Positions 25,858 through 37,272 of a stretch of 64,000 nt of DNA are shown here, piece by piece (position 1 is the first letter of the stretch; each line of letters begins with the position of its first letter). Source of the DNA: Loripinus fragilis (Eukaryota > Mollusca > Bivalvia > Lucinida > Lucinidae); NCBI GenBank assembly GCA_964019695.1, contig OZ026520.1:28182120-28246119 (forward strand), in the 5' to 3' direction. The position numbers were made by a program, and so were the translations under genes. The notes beneath the pieces were generated by a model. That model was not told the DNA's origin. It searched no databases and was given only the letters and a program-made list of their open reading frames with translations.

Positions 25858-26039
25858 GGTTTAGAAAAACAAAATTTTTGAGCGAAAATTTGTAAATATT
25901 TTCTTACCCATCAGTTTTAACATATGTTTTGTGTGCTCAAAATAACCGTCTCATTGAGACGGTTCTTTTGAGTACCCACAACATATGTTTTGGTTGAGAA
26001 ATAAGAACATTAGTTTTTCGATACGCACTCTTAACTAAA
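25858..26039. mobile_element. Family B foldback MITE copy 3 (TIMM17 3' region)
   Basis: AGGTTTAGAAAAACAAAATT to CACTCTTAACTAAAATCCTG. The core is AACCGTCTCATTGAGACGGTT. It starts 133 bp after the TIMM17 stop, so it may lie in the 3' UTR. Confidence 0.85.
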
Positions 26040-26344
26040 ATCCTGAAACAAGTATAAAATGTTCCTAAATTGAATCGCTTTCCTATTATAAAAATTGCAT
26101 GGACTGAGAGCTTATCTGGTTTTTAATTTTGTGTGTGATACAGGATTATTACCTGGAAGGACTCGGAATTATGAATGTGTACTGTTGAAGTTTGACTGCC
26201 AAGCATCAAGTAAACCTTGTGCCAAAAAGTGCTTGTTGAATTGTCATTCGACCAAGTAGATAAAATCACTGTCAAAGCAGCCTAGCTTTGTGAAAAGAAC
26301 AACTGATATAGATAACTAGATTTTTATAAGCCACTTTTAAAGAC

Positions 26345-26465
26345 AAATGAAGTGGTCTTTTCCATATTTGTTTCATAGAAACATAAGTTGTGGTGGTCAT
26401 TGGAATCGTCTCAAGGAGACGCTTCCAGTGAGTATCCACACAATTGTTATCTTGAAGAAATGAGA
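26345..26465. repeat. Family B-related foldback
   Basis: TGGAATCGTCTCAAGGAGACGCTTCCA hairpin with AACATAAGTTGTGGTGG and TATCCACACAATTGTT arms. Confidence 0.6.
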
Positions 26466-26523
26466 ATAATCTCTGTATACCCCTCTTATGGGCAATGCAA
26501 GCAGGCGTGGTGATAACAAGGGC

Positions 26524-26767
26524 CCAAGGTTATAAAACTTTTTTCATGGTCAACAGAACTGAGAATGAAATTTATCATGCTCATAAATGTTAAAATGCCA
26601 ACACTTGTTGGCATTTTAACATTAATTAGCATGATAAATATAACATCTAAGAGCTTGAAATCAAGAAAAGTTTTTATTTTTAAGCATTTTTGTTTTCATG
26701 AGCGGTTAGAATTTCATGCTCATTTGAGTTGAGCATGAAAAAAGTTTTATAAGCCTGGAGCCTGATG
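26524..26767. mobile_element. Family C MITE copy 2
   Basis: AGGTTATAAAACTTTTTTCATG left end and CATGAAAAAAGTTTTATAAGCCT right end. Core TGTTAAAATGCCAACACTTG / TTGGCATTTTAACA. Confidence 0.85.
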
Positions 26768-26884
26768 TGGCTTATTCTGTGATGATGTAATACTCATGAA
26801 CTAAACATTTCAAAATCAAATTTGTTAGTATCAATTTTAATAGCCTCAGAGAGACGATTTTTATACTGGGCCTATAAGCACAAT

Positions 26885-27034
26885 TGTTAGCGAATCTTAT
26901 GACTGCTAAAATGGTTGTGAAGTTTTAGATCACAGCCTAAGCACATTGATTCATATAGATTGGTCATGGGCCCTTCTATGGCCATTCTATCTCTTCTACT
27001 TGTTAAAACAAGGCAGTTGTCAGTTACTGGAGAA
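26885..27034 (+). repeat. Fragment of the SINE-like repeat at 19495-19785
   Basis: GTTAGCGAATCT, TATGGCCATTCT and AGGCAGTTGTCAGTTAC match the third SINE type in order. Confidence 0.5.
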
Positions 27035-27036
27035 TA

Positions 27037-27227
27037 CAGTTAAACCTGTGTAAAACTGCCACTCTCAAAAAGACCAAAAGTTGGTTTTCAAGACCAATTA
27101 TCTCTTAATGTAGGTCAAAAATATAGGGAGCACTCTGCAATACTTTTGACCTTCATTAAGCTACCATTTGTCATTAAGATCTTTGTTTTGTCTATTTTTG
27201 AGTGGCCGTTTTTCACAGGTTTTACTG
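27037..27227. mobile_element. pogo-type MITE, family D copy 4
   Basis: TA on both sides. CAGTTAAACCTGTGTAAAAC at the left and TTTCACAGGTTTTACTG at the right. Confidence 0.83.
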
Positions 27228-27545
27228 TATATGTGCACTTAGATGTAATACTATTGGAGGATCAAGCCGATCAACCCAGGAACAGTGCGTGGTTGCCTAG
27301 GTTTCTCTCCTCTGTAGTCTTGTTGGTCCAAGACCGGGTCGTTTCTTGGCTTGCACGTTGTGGATGTGATACTTTAGCCTTTGATCAAACTGGTTTTTTG
27401 AGCAGTTTGGTCAGTATTTATGCTATTTGTGCAAGCAGATCTTTCGAAGTACAGTTGATTCTCGTAGTCAAAATCCATATGGGACCAGGGTTCTCTCTCT
27501 GTTAAATGAAGTTGATCTGTATAGAGAGCATATTTAGAATTTGTT

Positions 27546-27660
27546 AAGATAAATGAACCCAACAATTCTCACATTTTCTTGAGGTAAGTGGGTACTTTTA
27601 TTTAGATAGATGAACCCAATAATTCTCACATTTTCTTGAGTAACAGGGTACTTTTATCAG
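27546..27660. repeat. ~60-bp direct tandem duplication
   Basis: AATGAACCCAACAATTCTCACA and GATGAACCCAATAATTCTCACA, both continuing ATTTTCTTGAG and GGGTACTTTTAT. Confidence 0.8.
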
Positions 27661-27765
27661 GATTTAGTTTATAATGAGACTCAGCTGTACCTATATATAA
27701 TATGGTAGATGTTTCTAATACTTCTAACACTTCTAACACTAGTTTACCTGTCCAACAAGGCCTTG

Positions 27766-27850
27766 AAAACCAGTACAGACTCAGATTAGATGTCTTCCAA
27801 AGATGCACTCTGATCAGGGTCTTCCCTGTTTGCCCTTCTGACAAATATTT
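27766..27850. repeat. Core hairpin fragment
   Basis: CCAGTACAGACTCAGATTAGATG is paired loosely with CACTCTGATCAGGGTCTTCCCTGTTTGCC. Confidence 0.5.
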
Positions 27851-28483
27851 TGTGAATTTCAGTCCTGAAATGAAACAATTTATTGAGAATTGAAGGAGAA
27901 AATGTTAGAAATTTTAGAACATGTACGGTAATATCAAAATCTACCACAAGAATTTTTTCTTTATGGTGCCAGTCATGGTAAAGTGATTTAACCTGTCTAG
28001 CACTTTTTAGAATTTTACAAGTCTTTCCTTGATGACATAAGTAGCTTAAAGCTTAGGTACCCTATATGCCCTAAAAAAAATCCCTTCGGGCTCGGGCTGA
28101 TACGGTCTACTCGGGCTGAGATCAGGGCTGGTAACAAAATAACCATATAATACTCTATATATATATATAACAGTAAACGATAGTGACTTCGCCATTTCAC
28201 AAGGATTTTATTTTCAGGAGACTTCGCATATGCAAAGTTTCACGAAAATAAAACCCTCACGAAAATTTCTGAATTTACAGTACAACGGATCATCCCAAGT
28301 TTATTGTATCAAACTAGAAGGAAGAGTCCATTGGTACATTAAGGGTTAAAGAGGTTTTGATATTGGAATATTTAGGGTTCGTATGGTACTTACGAACTCT
28401 AAGTGTAGCCTTATGAAGGGACGACTTTAAACTTTCTTTGCTGTGTTATAAATAATTGATAGGCTTATGTGAAAATGACCTTG

Positions 28484-28575
28484 TTTGTTTTGATGCTTTA
28501 TGTCCCAGTCAACAATAATTCAGTCATGTTGAGACGACCTCTTGTCTTCCTGAGTTGATGGAGTAGAACCCTTGT
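28484..28575 (-). mobile_element. SINE family S fragment
   Basis: Minus strand. TGATGCTTTATGTCCCAGTCAA, CAATAATTCAGTCATGTTGAG and CTTCCTGAGTTGA are the 3' half of family S. Confidence 0.68.
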
Positions 28576-28929
28576 GACCTGCACCTTATTAAGGTGCGTA
28601 TTGCATAGCTCAAGCGTTACACTGTTTGGTAAGAATTTGAGCAATGGTTCTTGTATCTGGGAATTTTATCATTTACTGCATAATGTCAGAACTCAAGGTC
28701 ATTTTTACATAAGGCCACCAATTTGTTGCTGTTACAAGAAGATTATTGGCTATGCTATATGAATATTGGATTTGTCAAAAATATGCATATGTTGAATGTT
28801 AACTGTCTTCTGAACAGTGTTAACTTGGTAAACTTTTCTATATCTTTAAACTATGATAAGCATTCTAAAATTTCAAACACTGTCCTCTGTCTGTCCTCAA
28901 ATAAAATGTGGGTTACCAGGGCTGGAATT

Positions 28930-29042
28930 TACAAAATGCTTGCCAGAATTGCAAACAGGGAAGACCCAGATCAGACTGCTTCTTCAGAAGCAGTCTGATC
29001 TAGATCTGCACTGTTTTTCATAGGCCTTTTTGGCAGGCAACT
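28930..29042. repeat. Stand-alone core hairpin
   Basis: GACCCAGATCAGACTGCTTC then TTCAGAAGCAGTCTGATCTAGATC and CACTGTTT, within AATGCTTGCCAGAATTGCAA / TTTTTGGCAGGCAA arms. Confidence 0.72.
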
Positions 29043-29595
29043 AGTGTTAGAAGTTTTAGACCATCTACCATATATTAGGCCATGGAAAATAATTTTTAGA
29101 TTCTCGGCCATACCTGTTCATGTTTTTTAATTCACTGATTGCATATGTTTGACAAGTCCGTTTTTCTTTGCACGGCCACAAATTGTTTATGTGAAATGAG
29201 AGATATGTTTGGTTATAGAGATGAAAGAATCTTTATGAGGAGCAGTTGTTGTACTATGCCATGGAAAAATAGAAAATTCACAAAAACAGTATCTTTGTTG
29301 ATTTTATCTTATTCCAGTTTTATTTTCCGGTACAAGCCTCGTTGTAAGAAATCTATTTCTTTTGTGAGCATAACAGCAAAGGTGCAGATCATTGAGATCA
29401 ACCATTACATCCGCGTCTAAGAACTCATTACCTCACCTGAACAAAGATAACAGAGAGCTGTATAGTACTAACCCCCGTGGTCGGCCTTCACAAATGTTAA
29501 AGTTCTGTGTTATAAGTTTTTAAGACTGCATTATTTGCAAACCATAAAACCCATATGGCTCATCTTTGATAATAATATATGTAATTATAATAATA

Positions 29596-29984
29596 CAGGG
29601 TTCGCACAGGCTTGAAAAGTACTTGAATTTAGAGGGCTTTCTTGAAAAGGGAATCTGCCTTGAAAAGTACTGGAAATCACTCAAAAGACCTGAAAAGTCC
29701 TTTCTGTAGGACTTAGCACTGTTGATAGAGACCTAAATCAGTATAAAATTGCTGTTCCTTTATTTGGTGCAGCATATGCTGCACCAAATATAGGCACAAC
29801 AATTTTATACTAATTTTCCAGTACTAATGTCTCCATTATCTCAGTATAGCGTTTCTGAAGTAGAATTTTAACACATAGATCAGTATTTCCATTAAGTTTT
29901 AAGTCCTTGAAAACTATTGGAGAGGCTTTTAGAAGTCCTTGAAAAGTCCTTGAATTTTACTCATACTTGCTTGTATGAACCCTG
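29596..29984. mobile_element. hAT-type MITE with exact 8-bp TSD
   Basis: TAATAATA flanks both sides (29588-29595, 29985-29992). The ends are CAGGGTTCGCACAGGCTTGA and TGTATGAACCCTG. CAGGG termini with an 8-bp duplication are diagnostic of hAT. It is 389 bp with no transposase. Confidence 0.88.
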
Positions 29985-30582
29985 TAATAATACATGTTGG
30001 TCCAAAATATGCGCAGTACCACCCCATATTTTATATCAAGATCAAGGTCATAGACTTAGAATTTTCATGTTAAAGTTTTGCATTAATGTTTTTTAAGATC
30101 TCATAATTTTACAAACCTTGTATTTTAACTGATTTAGCTCATTTTTGATATGATGGTACATACTGGTCCAAAAGATGAGATGCAGAACAGAACATTTACT
30201 TTATTGATCTCTCAGGTCATACAATATAAGGTGATTCAAATATAATTACAGCCATATTTTTCATCAAACTGGTTTAGATTAAAGACTTTCATGGCTATCT
30301 TCTCTTTTGTTTTCAAATGTAAACAAGGTAAGATATAAATGTGAGTACAATGTTCTAAGCTTTTGGTGAGCAGATAAAAAAATTGTTTTGTATCAAAGAT
30401 GAAATGTCAAATGTACTTGCAGAAGTTATCTCCCTTAGTTTACCACTTGAAATCTTATAACGGTTCTGTGTTCTTTGCAAAGCCACTTTGCACACACCTG
30501 GACATCGCCATCTTAAGGTTCCACAAAGGTCGCTAGAAATTAAGACTTCATGATTTTATTTCATAATTTCCATTATGCCACA

Positions 30583-30650
30583 TATGTTGTGGGTACTAAG
30601 GGAACCATGTCAAATAGAGATGACATCTCAAAATGGTCTGCACTCTTTGC
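30583..30650. repeat. Family B fragment
   Basis: ACATATGTTGTGGGTACTAAG, then GAACCATGTC.ATGACATCTC, a degenerate core. The rest of 29993-31743 shows no recognised gene; a pogo-like end (CAGTCAACCCTCTTTATAACG) lies at 30791. Confidence 0.45.
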
Positions 30651-31743
30651 CAACATGAAAGCCATAGAATTAATTTTAAAATACTATTAACCTCCTGAAA
30701 AATATTAAGACATTCATTTAGTAGGATTCACATTGTTAACCAAAAGTTATTCTGAATTGACAAGAGAACATAGCCATTTTTGCTAAGCTACAGTCAACCC
30801 TCTTTATAACGACACTGTTTGTTCCAAGCTATCTTTGACGTTAAAGTGAATTTGCTGTTATAAAGAAATTCTGACCATTACCAGATTTCAACATAATAAT
30901 CATTTGGTAAACAAAAATATTGTACAAATGAATTAAAATGCTATTATTCCAAATGTATACATCAGTTTGATTTTATATTGCATCAAAATGCACAAAGCTT
31001 CCCACTTATCAAGTGAAACAGAAACATGTTCATGCAACTGGCGACAAATGGCAATGGAGAACACTGTTTCCATCGAGTTTTGATCCGAGTTTGTTGATTG
31101 TTAAGAGTGTTTTCGATTGCCACCTACCCGGTGTGGAAATGGTCACTATGATTTTCAACAAAAATAACTAAAATGAATTTGATCCATTGAAAAACTTGGT
31201 AAAAGACCATTTCCACCAAACTGTTTGGAAGTCTGGCCAATGGTTTGAGAGAAGATATTTAAAGTTTCCTTAGCTTTGATAAGCCATACATTATGGTGGC
31301 CATGTATTTTTTTTTACATCAAATTCATATAGGGTTTCCAGTGAAGTTTGGTTAAAATTGGCTCAGTGGCACAGAAGCTAGGAGTTGTCGTATAAAGCAA
31401 ATTGTTGCAATGGACATGGAGTGATCACAATAAATCATTTAGAGCTCTGTACTCAGGTTGGCTAAAAAATCTTATGCTTTATTGAAACTGTTTTTATGGG
31501 GGGACTTCCATGAATTAAAATGTGATCAGGACCAATTTTTGAAAGGTGTCAGAATACAACAAAACCATTTGTATTTTTTGAGATTCTTTATTTTGAGCAA
31601 TTTTAATTTACTACATACAGTCAATATAAAACATCTTTGAACAATCTGATTCATAACTGTACAAACAAGTTACAATATTTAATCTTGACACACTGGCACC
31701 TTTATAATTGTTAATCAGCTATATTAATTACAATGACAGGACT

Positions 31744-31926
31744 TTAGTTAAGAGTGAGTAAGGAAAATTTAATTTTCTTATTTCTCAACCAAAACATATG
31801 TTGTGGGTACTCAAAAGAACTGTCTCAATGAGTTCTTTTGAGCACCCAAAACATATGTTACAACTGATGGATTAGAAAATATTAACAATTTTACTCTCAA
31901 AAAAACATGTTTATCTAAACCTGTGC
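31744..31926. mobile_element. Family B foldback MITE copy 4
   Basis: TTTAGTTAAGAGTGAGTAA to TTTATCTAAACCTGTG. Arms AAAACATATGTTGTGGGTAC and GAGCACCCAAAACATATGTT. Confidence 0.82.
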
Positions 31927-32463
31927 TTACATACCTAGTAAAGCCCAGAATCCATATTCAAGGCAGCATTTTTACAAGGAGTAATATTAGCATGATTCAT
32001 CTGATCTCAATGAAAACATGCATGTATGACTATTAAATTAGGGAATGAAACTCCCAAAATTAACTGAGGGCTATTCCAGGGAAAGGTGTCTCTGGTGGGT
32101 GGAATGCAATTTTTTAGGGGTACCATCTAGAAATTTAATTGAGTGAATGGCACAACCAAAGAATGAAAATCAACATTGAACCCCCACCCCAAGGTATTAA
32201 ATTTAAAGCCACCATGACACTTTTTCCTGGAATAGATCTAAATGTAAACATGGATTGAATTCCACCCGTGAGAGGTTTAATCGCTGGACTGGTATACAAT
32301 GATAAGTTGAATGAAAATGTCTTGAGGTATTTTGGGATTTTACGTCATGGCACAAGGAAAGCAATTGAGATGAGATGATCACCATGGCAACTGAAATATC
32401 ACCATGGCAACTGTAAGAAAATGATTACCTTATATAACCTGAATATTTAGGCATCTTAAAGAA

Positions 32464-32692
32464 CAGTAAAACCTGTCTAAAACGGCACTCAAAATAGACA
32501 AAAGATTTTAATGACAAATGGCAGCTTAATGAAGGTTGAAAGTATTGCAGAATGCTCCCCTTGGAGCATTCTGCAATACTTTTGACCTGCATTAAGTGAT
32601 AATTGGTCTTGAAAACCAGTTTTTGGTCTTTTTGAGAGGCTACCATTTGTCATAAAGACCTTTGTTTTGTCTATTTTACACAGGTTCTACTG
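32464..32692. mobile_element. pogo-type MITE, family D copy 5
   Basis: CAGTAAAACCTGTCTAAAAC left, ACACAGGTTCTACTG right with TA after it. Core GCAGAATGCTCCCCTTGGAG then CATTCTGC. Confidence 0.8.
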
Positions 32693-33002
32693 TACTGATA
32701 TTGGAAATTTGAATAAAATATTTTTTCAAGTTTTACAACTCTGTTCAGATAGTCTCTAAAATGTTATTGAATTACTTCCCTTATTACTAGTATGGTGGAT
32801 ATCAACACTGATATTGGAATTGCCTGCAATTCCCTTTATGAGTTTGTTTCATTTCTGAATATTAATTTCAGAACAAATTTTGTAGCAGTTATGTGATACA
32901 AACTGAATGTACGCGACAGTTCTTTACTGTAAGTAAACAATCATTTCAATTTAATTAATGAAATCTGTTTTAGTAGGCAATCATTTATGGGACAACTTGT
33001 TT

Positions 33003-33190
33003 GTGTTGATGCTCTATGTCCCAGTCAACAAACTTTCAGTCATGTTGGGACATCTCATAAGTTGAACCAGTACTAAGCAGAGGATAAAGTGTCTTGCTTA
33101 AGGATAAAACACAGTGCCTCTGGTGAGTCTTGAACCAGCAACCCCTTAATCTCAAGTCAAGCACTCTACCACTGAGCCACTGCACTCCTT
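33003..33190 (-). mobile_element. SINE family S copy
   Basis: Minus strand, nearly full length: GGAGTGCAGTGGCTCAGTGG head with A box, GGTTGCTGGTTCAAG, TAGTACTGGTTCAAC and GTTGACTGGGACATAGAG. Confidence 0.83.
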
Positions 33191-33482
33191 TGTAGGCAAA
33201 TGCAGGAGACAAAAATTCCACTTGTCCGCTCGTAATTACAAGTGAAATCTAGAAAGGATGAGTAATTCTCTTCACAGCTCTCATCCTATAGGACGAATGA
33301 GTGCTTTAGGATGAATTACTCGGGGAAGTCACATTACATATTACTCCCTTATGTTCTTTATTGCATGTTCTTTTAAAGGACGGTGAATGTGTTTGCAGGA
33401 AGAGTGAGAATTGTATGTCACTCGCCCTGCAGGACAAGTGCAATATTGAAATATTTTTGTCCTCTGCAAATACATTCTTACA

Positions 33483-33719
33483 TCTGGCCTCTAGGTTATA
33501 AAACTTTTAAATGCTCAACTAAGCACGAAATTTTTATGCTCATAAAAACTAAAATACTGACAAATGAAGAAGTGTCTTGCTTTAAGTCATTAGATGTTGT
33601 ATTTATCTTACTAAAAAAGGTTAAAATGCCAACAATTGTTGGCATTTTAAAATTCATGAGCAGGATATTTTCGTGCTCAGCTGAGTTGAGCATGAAAAAG
33701 CTTTATACCTCAAGCCTGG
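33483..33719. mobile_element. Family C MITE copy 3
   Basis: CTGGCCTCTAGGTTATAAAAC left and AAGCTTTATACCTCAAGCCTGG right. Core AAAATGCCAACAATTGTTGG then CATTTTAA. Confidence 0.82.
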
Positions 33720-34008
33720 TTTGATACAATTAACCTGGGTTGGATGGCCTGATTATTTTAGTTTCCCAAGAAGTTTGGGCATAATAAATCATTCCTTCAA
33801 TTGAAAATTGAATTACTCATTCTCTTTAGTTTTGTTATCCCATCTAGGTCTGAACACTCATATTGGTGTGTCAATCAAAATACACTATGTCAATATTGTG
33901 CCTCATTATTGAGCTGTTTTTCTTTGAGCCAAGAAAGTAAAACAATTGGCCAGTATTGGCAGTCCATGAGATAATAATACTTATGGCATATACCAAAAGT
34001 CCAGATAT

Positions 34009-34395
34009 TAAACCATTTTTTGAGCGTAAAAATAAAATTGTTTTCTTATCCACCAGTTGTGGAGCGCAGTGGCTCAGTTGGTAGACTTATACTGGTGACA
34101 GAAGGGTTGCTAGTTCGAGACTCCCCGTCGGTGGAGTCACTGTGTTGTGTCATTGAGGAAGATACTTTATCAGCTGCTAATATAGTACTGGTTCAACCCA
34201 GAAAATTGTCCCAACATGACTGAAAAATTGTTGACTTGGACATAAAGCATCAAGCTATCCATGAGTTTAAACATGTGTTTTGGGTACTCAAAAGAACATA
34301 CATCATTCAGGCAGTTCTTTTGAGTAACCATAACATATTATTTGGCTGAGAAATAAGAAGAAAAAACAATTTTCAAATATGCAATCTAATCTGGA
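34009..34395. mobile_element. Family B foldback MITE copy 5, split by a SINE
   Basis: TTTTTTGAGCGTAAAAATAA to GTTTTCTTATCCACCAGTTG on the left. After the SINE it resumes at ATCCATGAGTTTAAACATGT and ends near CAATCTAATCTGGAGG. Confidence 0.78.
34062..34255 (+). mobile_element. SINE family S copy nested in family B copy 5
   Basis: GGAGCGCAGTGGCTCAGTTGG head, GCTAGTTCGAGAC B box, TAGTACTGGTTCAACCCAG and GTTGACTTGGACATAAAG. ATCCACCAG before and ATCCATGAG after mark the split site. Confidence 0.85.
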
Positions 34396-34489
34396 GGTTC
34401 GATATATGAGTTGAGTCATTCTTTAAACATACATACTTAGCTACTCAGTGAATTCCAATGTATAGTGTTCGGTCAGAAAACTGGTGACC

Positions 34490-34595
34490 TGACAAAAATG
34501 CCTTGACAAACAGAGCAGGCCCAGATCAGACTGCTCCTGGGGAGCAGTCTGATCGGAGCCTTCTCTTTTTGCTGTTCTGACAAGCATTTTGTGAA
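34490..34595. repeat. Stand-alone core hairpin
   Basis: GGCCCAGATCAGACTGCTCC then TGGGGAGCAGTCTGATCGGAGCC, in arms AAAATGCCTTGACAAACAG / GTTCTGACAAGCATTTT. Confidence 0.75.
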
Positions 34596-34631
34596 ATAAA
34601 GATCAGACAACCAATATTTTAGTTGAGAACT

Positions 34632-34982
34632 ATATGGGCCTTGCCACATGAAAACCTGATTCTTGAATGCCAAAATCAAAGGCGTAGACCAGCATGTGTA
34701 GGCTGACCACTCATGCTGGTCTACGCCTTTGTTTTTGGCATTCAAGAGCTGTAACCTGTTGCATTGACATTTATAATTACTTGTGAGGATTTGCATCATA
34801 ATGTGAATGTAAACATCTGTAACTTTGTTATTTTTGGTCCGATTTTCATGAAATTTCTGGAAAATATAATACTAAACTTGCTAAAGCAGAATTTCAAAAC
34901 TCTAGCTAGTCTCTGAAGCTTAAGCTCTACAGTCACAAACACATGGCTAGAAGACAGATTTTCTTGTGTGAAGGCCCATATT
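34632..34982. mobile_element. Family G TIR element copy 1
   Basis: ATATGGGCCTTGCCACATGA left and TCTTGTGTGAAGGCCCATA right. Internal palindrome CTTGAATGCCAAAATCAAAG with complement around GACCAGCATG, then CTAGCTAGTCTCTG. Confidence 0.78.
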
Positions 34983-35373
34983 TAAGAGTTAGAGAAATTT
35001 AACAACGTTTACGGTATACACTGCCTTTGAATTGTCTATTAGTAACAACTAAGTAACTGGTAGTACAGTAACAATATCAAACAAGTAACTTCCCTTTTAC
35101 AACAAAAATATACAAAACAAGACGAGAGTTATCTCTCTTATATATATATTTATACCAACATGGCACTCAATAATATTTACTATATCGTCTTTGGCATTGA
35201 ACAATAGTTTATCTTTAAAAATTATATACATCAGTAATATTTTAATGTATATCACCTGACCGTCACATTTGTTTCGTCTCTGCATTAGTCTATCGTTAAC
35301 CTTAAGCACCATCATGCAATCCCAGCAGTTTTTTCTTATGTTTCCAAGAAAATGAAAGAAGACTTGGATATAA

Positions 35374-35591
35374 CTGTAAATCTTAAATCGCAACAAAAGT
35401 CGTCTGCTTTTCTCGTCTGCTGAAATGTTTAAGAAGCCTCTATGGCAAACTGTGGACACAGATCAGACTGCTCCTAGGTCCACACTGTTTGCTTCTATAC
35501 TTAATTCGTCAGTAATGTTAGGTAATTATTTGCAGCAGACAACTTCAGCAGACGACATTTTCAGATGCATTTTTTCTTGGCGCTTTATGGG
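35374..35591. mobile_element. TTAA-type MITE, family A copy 4
   Basis: ATCGCAACAAAAGTCGTCTG at the left, eroded end. GGCGCTTTATGGG then TTAA at the right. Core GACACAGATCAGACTGCTCC. Confidence 0.8.
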
Positions 35592-35930
35592 TTAAACATT
35601 CATCTTGGCAAGAACAAAATAGAATTTTACATAGAAAATATAAGAAAATGACCTATTTTACAAAGAAATTACAGGAAAATGACTTGTCTTATAATTTCTA
35701 TGTAAAATTGATTGTTTTCCTGTAAAAACATGATGTTACAAAGAATCATAACTCGATCTGTCAGTTATTTCTAATTTTAAACCAAGTGCTTTCCCCTAGA
35801 GCCTGTTTATTGCCATTTGAAGCCAAATTTTTGGATTGGATTTCTCTTTCTTGTTCAACCTGCATTTTGTGGAGACTCCTGCATCGCCCTGTAGCATGAC
35901 CACCAATTATTCACCAGGCCTTTAGTTAAG

Positions 35931-36114
35931 AGTGTGTAACAAAAAATTCATTTTCTTATTTCTCAACCAAAACATATGTTGTGGGTACTCAAAAGAACCG
36001 TCTCAATGAGATGGTTCTTTTGAGCACCGGAAACATATGTTAAAAATGATGGGTAAGAAAATATTTACAATTTTATGCTGGAAAATTTTGTTTATCTAAA
36101 CCTGTGTTCACCCA
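35931..36114. mobile_element. Family B foldback MITE copy 6
   Basis: CCTTTAGTTAAGAGTGTGTA to TTTATCTAAACCTGTG. Core GAACCGTCTCAATGAGATGGTTC. Confidence 0.85.
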
Positions 36115-36294
36115 AATTTTTATACTCCATATTAATCATTTCTCCTGGAGATAATTCATATATGTGCTAAGCTTCATTCATATCAAGATGTAAAGTTCAT
36201 TCATATAAATGTAAAGTTTCATGATATGAAGTGTAAAATTTCATTTTCTCACATTTCCCCTCTAATATTGCTACAAGGGTAACATGTACTGTCA

Positions 36295-36425
36295 AACCCT
36301 TACCATGATAAACCTTGATATATCCTGTTCTGAAAACAGTGTAGATCCAGATCAGCTGGCTTCTCAGAAGCCAGCTGATCTGGACCTACACTGTTTTCCG
36401 ATAGATCTGTAAAAGCATGCTAATA
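36295..36425. repeat. Stand-alone core hairpin (VGLL4 3' side)
   Basis: GTAGATCCAGATCAGCTGGC then TTCTCAGAAGCCAGCTGATCTGGACCTACACTG, nearly perfect. Confidence 0.78.
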
Positions 36426-36532
36426 AATGGAATCCAGCCTGTTAGATTGGGAAAAAAATTGGGGGAGAATGTGGTGTACAGATTATATCCAGCATGATAA
36501 GGGTGAAACCGCACCCGACATTTGTAGTCACC

Positions 36533-36722
36533 GAGGCCCCCATATAAGAGTGCGTAACTGAAAATTATTTTCTTATTTCTCAACCAAAATACATGTTGTG
36601 GGTACTCAAAAGAACCGTCTCAATGAGACGGTTCTTTTGAGCACCCAAAACACATGTTTAAACTGATGGATAAGAAAATAATCACACTTTACGCTGAATT
36701 TTTTTGCTTAACTGGCCCTATG
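36533..36722. mobile_element. Family B foldback MITE copy 7
   Basis: AGGCCCCCATATAAGAGTGC left and TTAACTGGCCCTA right. The core AAAAGAACCGTCTCAATGAG pairs with its exact complement. It ends ~230 bp beyond the VGLL4 stop and may lie in its 3' UTR. Confidence 0.85.
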
Positions 36723-36952
36723 GTCACTTGCTCCTTCCTTTTGAAATCTCTCCAGTTTCATTAGTAAGAAGTTTCATTTGTATAAAATTTCATTCTTACA
36801 AGGTATGAAATTTCATTTCTCATTTTTCTCTCTCCCCCAGGTGGTGCTAATGAGGGTTAAGCAAGAAACCCTGAATGGATTGATTAAGCTACACCGAAAA
36901 GTTAGTAGCCGCCATTTTCCTCCTTCTCGAGCACCGAGTCTTGAACTATTTG

Positions 36953-37272
36953 TCATGTGGACAATAATGACGTACTGTGTTGTGTTGTTGGCGGCGACGA
37001 TCTCTGTGTCAAAGGTAGCACATGAGCATGTGGGTGGGGTATCGGATGGGGGATGGGATGAGGGTGTGGCAGTTGGTGTGAAATCGGAAATGAATGATTT
37101 GACCGAGTAGTCTCTTTCTCAGCTTTTATTTTTAGCCAGGTATCACCGAGGGCCTTGGCAAAATGATCGTCCACAGATCCAGGTTGCGTAGATTCGTCGG
37201 AGTCATTTTTAGCTTTCAGCTCTGACCAGGTTCTGTTGCCCAAGGCACGGGCAAAATGATCATCCACAGAAC
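36953..37272 (-). CDS. VGLL4: VGLL4 last exon with two TDU motifs
   Basis: GSVDDHFARALGNRTWSELK, a 31-residue spacing, then GSVDDHFAKALGDTWLKIKA. The tail has PHPHPIPHPIPHPHAH and ends STSLLST before TGA at 36955-36953. The acceptor is CTTGCAG. The duplicate points to an internal exon duplication. Confidence 0.94.

Noticed and set aside
30791..31430. A pogo-like element starting CAGTCAACCCTCTTTATAACG
   Set aside because: Only one convincing end was found; the candidate right end near 31400 does not match well.
36778..37110. 110-codon plus-strand open frame
   Set aside because: It is antisense to the VGLL4 last exon, whose minus-strand reading has family motifs and proper splice sites.
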